From the NCBI GenBank assembly GCA_947489585.1, contig CANLEE010000004.1, positions 186,001 through 250,000 of the forward strand: a stretch of DNA of 64,000 bases, in the 5' to 3' direction. Of the stretch, positions 35,709 to 44,130 are shown one piece after another. The notes under the pieces are model-generated. The model searched no databases, had not been told where the DNA came from, and saw only the letters and a list, made by a program, of their open reading frames with translations. The position numbers were made by a program, and so were the translations under genes. Numbering within the stretch: the first letter of the stretch is position 1; every line of letters begins with the position of its first letter. The DNA comes from an uncultured Psychroserpens sp. (GTDB lineage: Bacteria; Bacteroidota; Bacteroidia; Flavobacteriales; Flavobacteriaceae).

Positions 35709-38700
35709 ATGTTTTCAACTATATATTTACACGAGGTAAAGATTTGGTTTAAGAAACCTCTTTTTTACATATATGCAGGAGTGCTTTTTTTATTATCGCT
35801 TGGATTATCTGCTCTTGCAGTTGGTGTTTTTGATAGTGACAATGCAACAGTTACCAGTTCTATTAAATTAAATAGTGCAGTTGGTATTTATGGGCTATTA
35901 GGTTTATTCGCAATATTCACATATTTACTTATTCCATCCATCATAGGTGGTACAATTCAACGCGATTTTAAGAATAATATGCATTATGTACTATATTCTT
36001 ACCCGCTTACTAAAGTCAATTATTTATTAGCAAAGTTTAGTGCTGGGATGACTATGACACTACTTGTGATAATAGCAAGTGCTGTAGGAATTACATTAGG
36101 GTTTTATTTGCCAGGTGCAAATGCAGAGTTGATAGGACCATTTAAAATAATGAATTATCTACAACCATTTTTAGTTTATATTATTCCTAATGTATTCTTT
36201 TATGGAGCTATAGTATTTGCAATAACTGCTTTTTTACGCAATGTGAACATAGGATTTATGTTTGTTTTGGTGATGATAATTCTTCAGTTTGCAGCACAAT
36301 CTAGTCTGCCAAATATGGATGATACATATTGGGTTGAATTATTAGAGCCTACAGGAGACAGCGCTACATACAGTCTCATAAAATATTGGACACCTGAGGA
36401 GCAAAGCACACAGCTTATCCCTGTAACAGGAACTTTATTATATAACCGTTTAATATGGTTCGGAATTGCGTTAATTGTATTTGTAAGTGTGATATTTAAG
36501 TTTAAATTTTCACAGATTCCTTCTAGTTTCTCTTTTAGAAAACCAAAAGCACAACGCGTGACAAAAAAGAATTTTGGAACTATAGAAAAAGTAGTAATCC
36601 CAGAAGCTAATCATAACTTCTCTTTTTTAGGCCAATTAAAAACGTCATGGATAGTCGCAAAATCTGATATCGCCTATATTGTAAAAGGCTGGCCATTTAT
36701 AATAATTGCTTCAGTAGCTTTTGCATTCTCACTGCTCACGATGTTACTTACAGGTCAGCAATATGGTACTGATATTTTGCCAAAGACTTGGGTGATGCTT
36801 CAATTTGCAGGAGGAATCTTTAGTCTATTTTCGTACTTATTAATATACCTCTACACAGGATTGATTATGAACAGAGCTAAATCAGCTCACACGAATCAGT
36901 TGGTGGATACCACTGCTACTAAAAATTGGGCACTACTATTTTCTAAATTTATAGCAATAGTAGTCATGATAGCGACGCTATTATTTATCGTTATTCTAAG
37001 TGGTATTATTATCCAAACTTACAATGGTTATTTTGAATTTGAATTAGCACTTTATTTATTCGATTTATATATCATCAATATTTGGGATTTTATGCCATGG
37101 ATATTAATGTCATTATTGATTCATACCCTTATTAAAAATAAATGGTTGGGATTAATAACCTTATTAGTTCTCGCTTTAGGTATTCCACCATTATTGAATG
37201 CAATTGGTGTAGAGCAAAGTCAATTTATTTTTAATCAAGGTGCTGGGTCACCTAGTCCTAGTGATATGAATGGTTACGGGAGTGGTTTGCCTGCCTATTT
37301 CACATATCGCTTATATTGGATATTATTTGGTATTGTGTTATTTGTTTTAGCAATAATATTCTATCGTCGTGGCATGGGTTCGAATATAAAAGAACGTTTA
37401 GCTTTTGCAAAAACAAGATTTACGAAACCATTAATTGGGATAATTTCTATTTGTTTATTAGGGTTCTTTGCAATAGGAACTTATATCTGGAAAGTTAATA
37501 ATATAGATAATGAGCGTAGAACAGGTAAGGAAAATGAAGAGCTGGTTGTTAATTATGAAAAAGAACTAAGTAAGTATAATAAAGTGCCTCAACCACGATT
37601 AGTAGCTGTAAATGCATTCATGGATATATTTCCTAAGACTCGAGATTATAAAGCAGGAGCAACTTATACATTTATAAATCAAACAAATGCTATTATAGAT
37701 ACCTTACACGTTAATTATCCTGATCGACCAACAACTATTGAGTTAAATCGTGATACTAAGATAGTTTATGATCATGAAGATTATGATTATCGTATGTATC
37801 AATTTGACAAACCTTTATTACCAGGTGATACGCTTATAATGAAATTTACTACTAATAATAAGCCTAATACATTTTTTGATAATAATTCTCCAGTAGTAAG
37901 CAATGGTACTTTTATTAATAACTTTATTTTTCCTTCTATAGGATACAGTGAACAAGGTGAATTACGTAACCCACAAGTTCGAAAGCGATATGATTTACCT
38001 CCCAAAGATGTTTGGCCTTCTCCAGATGTTCCTGGTGCAAGAGATAATAATTATATAGGCGGAAATAGTGACTGGATAGATTTTGAAGCGACAGTAAGTA
38101 CATCTAGTGATCAAATTGCTATAGCTCCTGGATATCTTATTAAAGAGTGGGAAGAGGTAGGTCGAAAATATTTTCACTATAAGATGGATTCTAAAATCTT
38201 GAACTTCTACGCGTTTTTAAGTGGTGAATATGAGGTGGAACGTGATGAGCATGATGGTGTGAAATTAGAAATTTATTATCACCCAGCGCATCATTATAAT
38301 GTAGATCGCATGATGAATGGATTGAAAAAAGGACTTGATTATTATAACGACAACTATACACCTTATCAACATAGACAAGCACGAATTATCGAATTTCCAA
38401 GAACTGGAGGAGGATTTGCACAAGCATTTCCTAATACGATTCCGTTTAGTGAAGCCATAGGTTTTATAGCTGACGTTGATGATGAAGATAAGGATGCTGT
38501 AGATTATCCATTTAGTATTACCGCTCATGAGCTAGCGCATCAATGGTGGGCGCACCAAGTTATTGGTGCAAAAGTAAAAGGCGCGACATTACTTTCTGAA
38601 AGTTTATCTGAATACAGCTCTCTTAAAGTATTGGAGAAAACTAATGGTAAAGAACAAATGCGCAAATTTCTTAAAGATGCTATGGATGGCTATCTTTTAG

Positions 38701-39359
38701 GAAGAACCGTAGAACAAATAAAGGAAAATCCTTTGATGTATAATGAAAATCAGCAATACATTCATTATCAAAAAGGCTCACTGGTATTGTATGCAATGAG
38801 TGATTATTTGGGTGAAAAGAAATTTAATGATGTTGTCAAAAGATTTGCTGAAAAATATCAATTTAAAGGAGCACCTTACCCAGTGGCAACTGAGTTTGTA
38901 GATGACATTAAAGCAGTTACACCAGATTCTTTGCAATATGTGATTAAAGATATGTTTGAAACTATAACCCTCTATAAAAACAGAATCGTTAATACAACGT
39001 CAAAGCTATTAGATAATGGTAAGTATGAAGTTGAAATTGAATTTGAAGTTAGTAAATACAGAAATAATGATAAAGGGAAACGTTATTATGCTGAAAAAGC
39101 AGGAGACACATTATCTTATAAAACTGAGGAAATGAAGCGTCCAATTTTATCTGTACTACTAAATGATTATATTGATATCGGAATTTTTGGAAAAAATGAA
39201 GACGGAGAAGAGGAAGAGTTATATTTAAAAAAGCATAAGATTACAGATATTCACAATAAAATTTCAATTATTGTAGATGAAAAGCCTACAGAAGTAGGCA
39301 TTGACCCCTATAATAAGCTTATTGACACCCAATCTGATGATAACAGGCAAAAGTTATAG
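35709..39359 (+). CDS. ABC-2 permease fused to an M1-like metallopeptidase domain
   Basis: A 1216-residue fusion. Residues 1-~590 hold two ABC-2-type membrane regions (six hydrophobic segments in each, before and after a KFKFSQIPSSFSFRKPKAQR linker). Residues ~640-1216 are extracytoplasmic and M1-like: zinc site HELAHQWW (His940, Glu941, His944) with downstream Glu964 in LLSESLSEY. The third ligand comes after 19 instead of the usual 18 residues, and no GxMEN exopeptidase motif is seen; the matching region reads GGGFAQAFPNTIPFSE (900-915). Annotated relatives carry the same fusion. The peptidase domain probably lies in the periplasm and may act on an exported peptide. A terminator follows. 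Confidence 0.9.
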   Translation: MFSTIYLHEVKIWFKKPLFYIYAGVLFLLSLGLSALAVGVFDSDNATVTSSIKLNSAVGIYGLLGLFAIFTYLLIPSIIGGTIQRDFKNNMHYVLYSYPLTKVNYLLAKFSAGMTMTLLVIIASAVGITLGFYLPGANAELIGPFKIMNYLQPFLVYIIPNVFFYGAIVFAITAFLRNVNIGFMFVLVMIILQFAAQSSLPNMDDTYWVELLEPTGDSATYSLIKYWTPEEQSTQLIPVTGTLLYNRLIWFGIALIVFVSVIFKFKFSQIPSSFSFRKPKAQRVTKKNFGTIEKVVIPEANHNFSFLGQLKTSWIVAKSDIAYIVKGWPFIIIASVAFAFSLLTMLLTGQQYGTDILPKTWVMLQFAGGIFSLFSYLLIYLYTGLIMNRAKSAHTNQLVDTTATKNWALLFSKFIAIVVMIATLLFIVILSGIIIQTYNGYFEFELALYLFDLYIINIWDFMPWILMSLLIHTLIKNKWLGLITLLVLALGIPPLLNAIGVEQSQFIFNQGAGSPSPSDMNGYGSGLPAYFTYRLYWILFGIVLFVLAIIFYRRGMGSNIKERLAFAKTRFTKPLIGIISICLLGFFAIGTYIWKVNNIDNERRTGKENEELVVNYEKELSKYNKVPQPRLVAVNAFMDIFPKTRDYKAGATYTFINQTNAIIDTLHVNYPDRPTTIELNRDTKIVYDHEDYDYRMYQFDKPLLPGDTLIMKFTTNNKPNTFFDNNSPVVSNGTFINNFIFPSIGYSEQGELRNPQVRKRYDLPPKDVWPSPDVPGARDNNYIGGNSDWIDFEATVSTSSDQIAIAPGYLIKEWEEVGRKYFHYKMDSKILNFYAFLSGEYEVERDEHDGVKLEIYYHPAHHYNVDRMMNGLKKGLDYYNDNYTPYQHRQARIIEFPRTGGGFAQAFPNTIPFSEAIGFIADVDDEDKDAVDYPFSITAHELAHQWWAHQVIGAKVKGATLLSESLSEYSSLKVLEKTNGKEQMRKFLKDAMDGYLLGRTVEQIKENPLMYNENQQYIHYQKGSLVLYAMSDYLGEKKFNDVVKRFAEKYQFKGAPYPVATEFVDDIKAVTPDSLQYVIKDMFETITLYKNRIVNTTSKLLDNGKYEVEIEFEVSKYRNNDKGKRYYAEKAGDTLSYKTEEMKRPILSVLLNDYIDIGIFGKNEDGEEEELYLKKHKITDIHNKISIIVDEKPTEVGIDPYNKLIDTQSDDNRQKL

Positions 39360-39380
39360 CCTCATAATTGTAATATATTC

Positions 39381-39416
39381 AAACCCATAAATAGATCTTG
39401 TTTATGGGTTTTTTAT
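39381..39416 (+). terminator. Intrinsic terminator after the permease-peptidase gene
   Basis: AAACCCATAAA (39381-39391) pairs with TTTATGGGTTT (39401-39411) and is followed by a T-run, 21 bases after the stop. Confidence 0.85.
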
Positions 39417-39482
39417 GTTCCAAAATATTGTGTTTATTCATAATATTAACACGAAATAAAGGTTTATAGAGTAGTAAATACG

Positions 39483-39490
39483 TAATTTTG
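39483..39490 (+). promoter_or_regulatory. Candidate -7 box for the DUF4294 gene
   Basis: TAATTTTG matches TAnnTTTG. It overlaps the TTG at 39488 that would otherwise be read as a start, which supports translation from the ATG at 39539 instead. Confidence 0.42.
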
Positions 39491-39538
39491 AATTCAAATG
39501 TACGTGCAATTGGAACGATTTTAGATATGTCTATAAAT

Positions 39539-40228
39539 ATGAAGCCATTCTTATATCTCATACTATGTTTACCAATGTTGGTCTTTTCTCAGAAGGAACC
39601 TGTAGAACAAGACTCTACGCTTATACAATATATCTATGTTGAAGGAGATTCTATACCTACAACGGCTATTGATTTGAATGAGGTATTAGTGCTTAACAAG
39701 CTTAAGTTTTCTAGTAAACAAGAGCGTGTCAAATATTTAATATTAAGACGTAAAACCCTAAAAGTATATCCTTATGCAAAACTGGCTTCAGAACGTTTAA
39801 CAAGCTTAAATGAGCGTCTCGAGACTCTAGACAGCAAGCGAAAAAAGAAGAAATATGCAAAGAAAATTCAGAAGTATATTGAAGAAGAGTTTTCTGCTGA
39901 ATTAAAGAAACTTACAAAAACCGAAGGCCAAATTTTAGTCAAACTTATCCACCGACAAACCGGTAAAACTACATTTCAATTGATTAAAGAATTGCGTAAC
40001 GGATGGCGAGCTTTTTGGTTCAATAGTACCGCTAATCTTTTTGATATTTCTTTAAAACGAGAGTTTGATCCCATAGAAGTAAAAGAAGATTTTCTTATAG
40101 AAGATATTTTAGAACGTGCGTTTCAAAACCGACAATTAATACGTCAAGAGCCTGCTGTAGATTTTGACTATTATGACCTTTCTGACAAATGGTTGAATAG
40201 TAAAACAACTGCTGAAATTAAAAATTAA
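39539..40228 (+). CDS. DUF4294 domain-containing secreted protein
   Basis: 229 residues from ATG 39539, giving a good signal peptide (MKPFLYLILCLPMLVFSQ). A TTG at 39488 would put 17 polar residues in front and is rejected. The domain runs from YPYAKLASERLTSLNERLETL through KKYAKKIQKYIEEEF to LIHRQTGKTTFQLIKELRNGWRAFWFN and FDPIEVKEDFLIEDILERAFQ, typical of DUF4294. Function unknown; expected in the periplasm. It overlaps the hemolysin-III gene start by one base (TAATG). Confidence 0.85.
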   Translation: MKPFLYLILCLPMLVFSQKEPVEQDSTLIQYIYVEGDSIPTTAIDLNEVLVLNKLKFSSKQERVKYLILRRKTLKVYPYAKLASERLTSLNERLETLDSKRKKKKYAKKIQKYIEEEFSAELKKLTKTEGQILVKLIHRQTGKTTFQLIKELRNGWRAFWFNSTANLFDISLKREFDPIEVKEDFLIEDILERAFQNRQLIRQEPAVDFDYYDLSDKWLNSKTTAEIKN

Positions 40229-40854
40229 TGCGCACCCAAACAGCCTTAGAAGAACGTCTAAACGCATGGAGCCACGGCCTAGGAGCTGCTCTAGGAATTG
40301 CTGGTTTAGTATTGCTTATTATATTTTTAAAGGATGAAGCACCTTATGCTTTATTTAGTGTTATCATTTACGGGATATCAATAATCATTCTTTTTTTAGC
40401 GTCTACTTTTTATCATGCTGTAAAAGGAGATAAGCGTAAACATTATTTTAGAATAGTTGATCATATAAGTATTTATTTACTTATTGCAGGGACTTACACC
40501 CCCGTTTTGCTTATTACATTGCCAGATAGTTTGGGATGGCCACTCTTTTGGGTTGTTTGGGGAATTGCAGCATTTGGTGTCATCTTAAAATTGTTTTTTA
40601 CAGGCAAGTTTGAGACTTTTTCTACGCTATTATACCTTGTTATGGGCTGGTTAATTGTTTTTGATTTTTCTACCTTAGCAGATATAATGGCAATTAACGG
40701 GCTTTATCTTTTGTTCGCAGGAGGTGCTTTTTATACACTTGGCATTATTTTTTATGCCATTGAAAAAATCCCTTTTAATCATGTTATTTGGCATTTTTTC
40801 GTTTTAGGTGGTGCTATTTGTCATTTTTTTATGATCTATTATTTTGTGATTTAA
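40228..40854 (+). CDS. Hemolysin III family (PAQR/YqfA-type) membrane protein
   Basis: A 208-residue seven-helix membrane protein. EERLNAWSHGLGAALGIAG, STFYHAVKGDKRKHYFRIVDHISIYLLIAGTYTP and the final HVIWHFFVLGGAICHFFMIYY hold the conserved His/Asp residues that form the metal site of the PAQR superfamily. In bacteria it is linked to membrane lipid homeostasis; a hydrolase role is proposed. The ATG at 40228 shares its A with the preceding TAA, implying coupled translation with the DUF4294 gene. Confidence 0.93.
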   Translation: MRTQTALEERLNAWSHGLGAALGIAGLVLLIIFLKDEAPYALFSVIIYGISIIILFLASTFYHAVKGDKRKHYFRIVDHISIYLLIAGTYTPVLLITLPDSLGWPLFWVVWGIAAFGVILKLFFTGKFETFSTLLYLVMGWLIVFDFSTLADIMAINGLYLLFAGGAFYTLGIIFYAIEKIPFNHVIWHFFVLGGAICHFFMIYYFVI

Positions 40855-40860
40855 TTGTAC

Positions 40861-41859
40861 ATGGACATTAAAAGCGTATTATTCTCAACTTTATTTTTGA
40901 TATTATCTTTTTCTGTAAAAGCACAAGAAAGAACCTATGAAAAATTAGGTAATTTGATTCTAGAATCTGTTAAGAAAAACGATGCTTCATTATTTAAATC
41001 CTTAATTATACCTGAGGAAGCCGTTTGGGAAAATTTCAAAAAAATGTATGCTTCAGAATGGACAAAAGAAGAAGAGCAGCAAGCATTTTTGGATTTGCCT
41101 AAAAACTACAAAGAATCTGTTGAGAGTGATTTTATGGCAAAGTTTTTAATTATGGTCACAAAAGCAGAAACATTCAAGCTAAGCTTTGATTCTATGGCTT
41201 ACGAGATTGTAGATGATAACGACCGATTTGACAAAGAAATGGGTGTTGTTAGAATTTATGGAACCATAGGGCATCCAAAATTCAAGTATTTTTCCTTTGG
41301 AATGATTAATTATAAAGACAAGTATTATCTCGTTGATACAAGAGTTGATATTTCTGAAGTGAATAAATATTCTGAACGCAATTTTTTGAATAATGTCATT
41401 CTTTCTGAAAATGCTGATGGCGCTATTCAATCTGTAGGTTCTTTAAGGCTAGCATCTCATAAAAGCGATTCTGAATTGTTTCAATGTGTGGTTGATAATC
41501 TTATTTTGTTTGGAGTAGAAGAAATCTATGTTAGTGAGGTTATTGGATCTCCATCTTTTATAAAAGGGCAATGGCAATTCCCGTATAGGATTAATAATTC
41601 TGAAGATTATATTGGGACGATAAGCTATAATTTTGAGTATTCATTAGATAATGGCGTTTTAACATATACCTATAGCAATTATATGCATGAGAAGGACAAT
41701 TCAAAATATAAATCACTTGGTATTTTGCCATTAGAGTATAGCGCATCTATAAGCAAAGTATTTACTCAGAATGAATACTATGAGCTTTTATATGATACTG
41801 AAATTAACCTTAAACTTGCAATCAAACGATTAAAGCAAAGTGTTGATAAATGCCATTAA
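40861..41859 (+). CDS. Secreted protein of unknown function
   Basis: 332 residues from ATG 40861 (a TTG 6 bases upstream is less likely). A signal peptide ends near VKAQ (residue ~21). The mature protein is mixed alpha/beta, with KYFSFGMINYKDKYYLVDTRVDISE in the centre and YSASISKVFTQNEYYELLYDTEINLKLAI at the end; no catalytic motif, lipobox or T9SS tail is seen. It is 6 bases downstream of the hemolysin-III gene and forms a unit with it. Presumably periplasmic. No family is recognised. Confidence 0.65.
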   Translation: MDIKSVLFSTLFLILSFSVKAQERTYEKLGNLILESVKKNDASLFKSLIIPEEAVWENFKKMYASEWTKEEEQQAFLDLPKNYKESVESDFMAKFLIMVTKAETFKLSFDSMAYEIVDDNDRFDKEMGVVRIYGTIGHPKFKYFSFGMINYKDKYYLVDTRVDISEVNKYSERNFLNNVILSENADGAIQSVGSLRLASHKSDSELFQCVVDNLILFGVEEIYVSEVIGSPSFIKGQWQFPYRINNSEDYIGTISYNFEYSLDNGVLTYTYSNYMHEKDNSKYKSLGILPLEYSASISKVFTQNEYYELLYDTEINLKLAIKRLKQSVDKCH

Positions 41860-41861
41860 AT

Positions 41862-42137
41862 TTAATTTAAAACAAAAAGGTAGATTAGAATTGCTAATAC
41901 AATAGTCGTTGTCAAAACGATGATAAAGTTTTTCTTGTTTTCAGTTTTTATTTTGGCTTTAATATCGAGCTTAAGATTTTCTAATTTATCACTATCTAGT
42001 TTAGGGAAACTATATTCAGGTTTTGTATAAGTATCTTTATAGCTTATATTCTTTTTATTGAATTTTCCATTGTTTTTCTCATTGCGATCTGCTCTTCTTC
42101 TTTGTGTAGCTTTAAATTGACTTAGACTTCCATTCAT
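41862..42137 (-). CDS. Small C-tail-anchored membrane protein
   Basis: A 91-residue protein with a basic N-terminal half (RRRADRNEKNNGKFNKK) and a single C-terminal hydrophobic helix (IIVLTTTIVLAILIYLF, ~70-89). The sequence has no signal peptide, so the N-part faces the cytoplasm. No family is recognised. It is at the end of the minus-strand run from the methyltransferase gene (43303) through 42198, but with a 60-base gap; its stop is 2 bases from that of the secreted protein gene. Confidence 0.6.
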   Translation of the reverse strand: MNGSLSQFKATQRRRADRNEKNNGKFNKKNISYKDTYTKPEYSFPKLDSDKLENLKLDIKAKIKTENKKNFIIVLTTTIVLAILIYLFVLN

Positions 42138-42197
42138 AACTTATGATATATAATAAATGAGTCTATAAATTCAGCTAGATGTTACTTGAAAAGTGTC

Positions 42198-42626
42198 TTA
42201 AGCTTCCAAAATATCACGGTATTCTTGAAAAAAAGCTTCAAACCGACTCATATTATTATTGAAAAACACCATGACCTCTTGCCATGTATTTTTATTGTGT
42301 ATAGATACTTTTTGTTCTAAAGGGAGATAGATTCTAGAAATTTCTTTTCCGTTATCGAGATAAAATTCTTCTTCATAAATCACATCAGGTATATAGTCAT
42401 CTCTAAGAATAGATTCTAACGATTGCAATTTTTCCCAGTATTTGATACGGTTTTCTAAATCGTCTTCAAGATCTAGGGCAACAAAAGCTTTTTTTGTATC
42501 AAAATAAAATTTAAAAGAGAATCCTTTTATTTTGGTGTCATATAAAATCCATTTCCTAGGAAAAGATTTACCATAGCTAGTCCAAAATTCTTGTCTTAAT
42601 ATGCGACTTTCTTCTTTTGAAAACAT
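42198..42626 (-). CDS. DUF4268 domain-containing protein
   Basis: A 142-residue protein of the DUF4268 type: FSKEESRILRQEFWTSYGKSFPRKWILYDTKIKGFSFKFYFDTKKAFVALDLE is the conserved core, followed by a helical C-part ending EAFFQEYRDILEA. DUF4268 relates distantly to restriction-endonuclease-like folds in larger proteins, but no catalytic set is evident here; function unknown. Only 2 bases separate it from the ZIP transporter gene. Confidence 0.82.
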   Translation of the reverse strand: MFSKEESRILRQEFWTSYGKSFPRKWILYDTKIKGFSFKFYFDTKKAFVALDLEDDLENRIKYWEKLQSLESILRDDYIPDVIYEEEFYLDNGKEISRIYLPLEQKVSIHNKNTWQEVMVFFNNNMSRFEAFFQEYRDILEA

Positions 42627-42628
42627 GG

Positions 42629-43303
42629 TTAGATGACAAATGCGATACCAACGCCTAAAATGATTGCTATCAATTTTGAAAGATTAAATTTATGACCTTC
42701 ACTACTTTCAAATAAAATGGTTGTTGATATATGAAAAAAGATACCAATGACAACAGCATTAATTCTATTTAGATACTCTGCATTAATTTGTGTAGCGTTA
42801 GAGATATAAGTTCCTAAAGGCGTCATTAATGTAAATGCAATTAAGAAACTAGCAATTTGTAGTTTGTTAAAACTGGACTGCATTAAAAAGGCAGAAATCA
42901 GTGCTGCAATTGGAATTTTATGTACCAAGACACCATAAACCATATCGTTATGCTCATGAATAGGAAAGCCTTCTAAAAAACTATGTAAACACAAACTCAC
43001 AAATAATAACCATGGAAAGGCTGTTTCAGTTTTATGAATATGAACATGACCATGCTCAGCACCTTTAGAAAAGAACTCTAAAATAATTTGTAATAAAATA
43101 CCACACATGATGTATAGTCCTGTGGTTTTTGCTTCAAGATGTTCGTAAACTTCTGGTAGTAAATCAAACAGGGTTAATGCCAATAAAAAAGCACCACTAA
43201 ATGAGAGTAGGAGTTTTGTGTAAATGGTTTTCTTTTGCTTAGTAATAACTGCTAAAGCAACACCAATACCAACGGCTAATATGGGAAGTAAATACGATTG
43301 CAT
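42629..43303 (-). CDS. ZIP family metal transporter
   Basis: A 224-residue, eight-segment ZIP transporter. SLCLHSFLEGFPIHEHND (helix 4 His) and GVLVHKIPIAALISAFL (helix 5 His with HKxP) hold the metal-binding residues of the family, and the cytosolic GHVHIHKTETAFP before helix 4 is a His-rich loop as in many ZIPs. It should import divalent metal (Zn2+ or Fe2+). Its start shares a base with the upstream methyltransferase stop (TAATG), so both are in one operon. No Zur/Fur site is recognised. Confidence 0.9.
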   Translation of the reverse strand: MQSYLLPILAVGIGVALAVITKQKKTIYTKLLLSFSGAFLLALTLFDLLPEVYEHLEAKTTGLYIMCGILLQIILEFFSKGAEHGHVHIHKTETAFPWLLFVSLCLHSFLEGFPIHEHNDMVYGVLVHKIPIAALISAFLMQSSFNKLQIASFLIAFTLMTPLGTYISNATQINAEYLNRINAVVIGIFFHISTTILFESSEGHKFNLSKLIAIILGVGIAFVI

Positions 43304-44034
43304 TATTTAAAAATCATGACTAAGCGTTCTGAGGTTTTTGCATCATACCTTTTGAGTTTGTAGTCTCCAAAAACATCTAATAAATAGACACCTGCTTTTT
43401 CAAAAAGAGATTGAAAATCTTCCAATGTAAACGCTTTAACACGTTCCTGAAAATTGAAATCTTCATTTTCTACAGTAAAAGAAATATCTTTAATGATATA
43501 TCCATTTTTTAAGCTTCTTCTTAAGGTGAAATTAATGCCCTCAACTGTTTTTACATCTTCAGCAACTAAATTGGCGACAACATAGTTACTGTTCATAAAG
43601 TCAATAACTCCAAACCCAAATTCATTAAGGTTTGCTTTGATAGCCTTAATGGTTTTTAAATTGTCTTCTTCATTTTCGAAATAACCAAAGCTTGTGAACA
43701 TATTAAAAACAGCATCAAATTGTTTTTTATAGGGCTTACACATATCATGTACTTCAAAATGAAGCGTGTTATTTTCATACTGCTTTGCATATGCAATACT
43801 GTTTTCAGATAAATCAACACCAGTCACATTGTAACCTAAGCTATTTAGGTAAACCGAATGTCTTCCTTTACCGCATGCCAAATCTAAGATATCTCCACCT
43901 TGAGGGATATTGAGATATTCGGTTAGATTATCCATAAACTGTTGCGCTTCGGTATGATCCCTATCCTTATATAAAATATGGTAAAACGGTGTATCAAACC
44001 ACGAAGCATACCATTGTTGTGTGTCTTTTGTCAT
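43303..44034 (-). CDS. Class I SAM-dependent methyltransferase
   Basis: A 243-residue Rossmann-fold methyltransferase. ILDLACGKGRHSVYLNSLGYNVTGVDLSENSI (motifs I and II), FDAVFNMFTSFGYFENEED (motif IV), and GFGVIDFMNSNYVV (post-motif) are clear; the C-part KAFTLEDFQSLFEKAGVYLLDVFGDY fits the small-molecule or tRNA-modifying subgroup. The substrate is not evident. An inverted repeat TTCCCTTT-aa-AAAGGGAA lies 7 bases upstream of its ATG. Confidence 0.85.
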   Translation of the reverse strand: MTKDTQQWYASWFDTPFYHILYKDRDHTEAQQFMDNLTEYLNIPQGGDILDLACGKGRHSVYLNSLGYNVTGVDLSENSIAYAKQYENNTLHFEVHDMCKPYKKQFDAVFNMFTSFGYFENEEDNLKTIKAIKANLNEFGFGVIDFMNSNYVVANLVAEDVKTVEGINFTLRRSLKNGYIIKDISFTVENEDFNFQERVKAFTLEDFQSLFEKAGVYLLDVFGDYKLKRYDAKTSERLVMIFK

Positions 44035-44040
44035 ATGTAT

Positions 44041-44058
44041 TTCCCTTTAAAAAGGGAA
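44041..44058. promoter_or_regulatory. Inverted repeat in the divergent methyltransferase region
   Basis: TTCCCTTT-aa-AAAGGGAA is a perfect 8-base inverted repeat with a 2-base spacer, between the divergent methyltransferase genes. It has no T-run, so it is not a terminator; it may be an operator or a dispersed repeat copy. Confidence 0.4.
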
Positions 44059-44094
44059 TCTCTTTAAATCATCTTCTATACCACAAAAATACTT

Positions 44095-44102
44095 TATTTT
44101 TG
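44095..44102 (+). promoter_or_regulatory. Candidate -7 box for the THUMP methyltransferase gene
   Basis: TATTTTTG matches TAnnTTTG, 28 bases before the ATG at 44131. No clear -33 TTTG is seen. Confidence 0.4.
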
Positions 44103-44130
44103 CTACCTAATATAGTATTGGTCGTACAGC

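Noticed and set aside
37995..38528. Minus-strand frames inside the permease-peptidase gene
   Set aside because: Overlap the M1-like domain whose zinc site is clear; the reverse frames lack conserved features.
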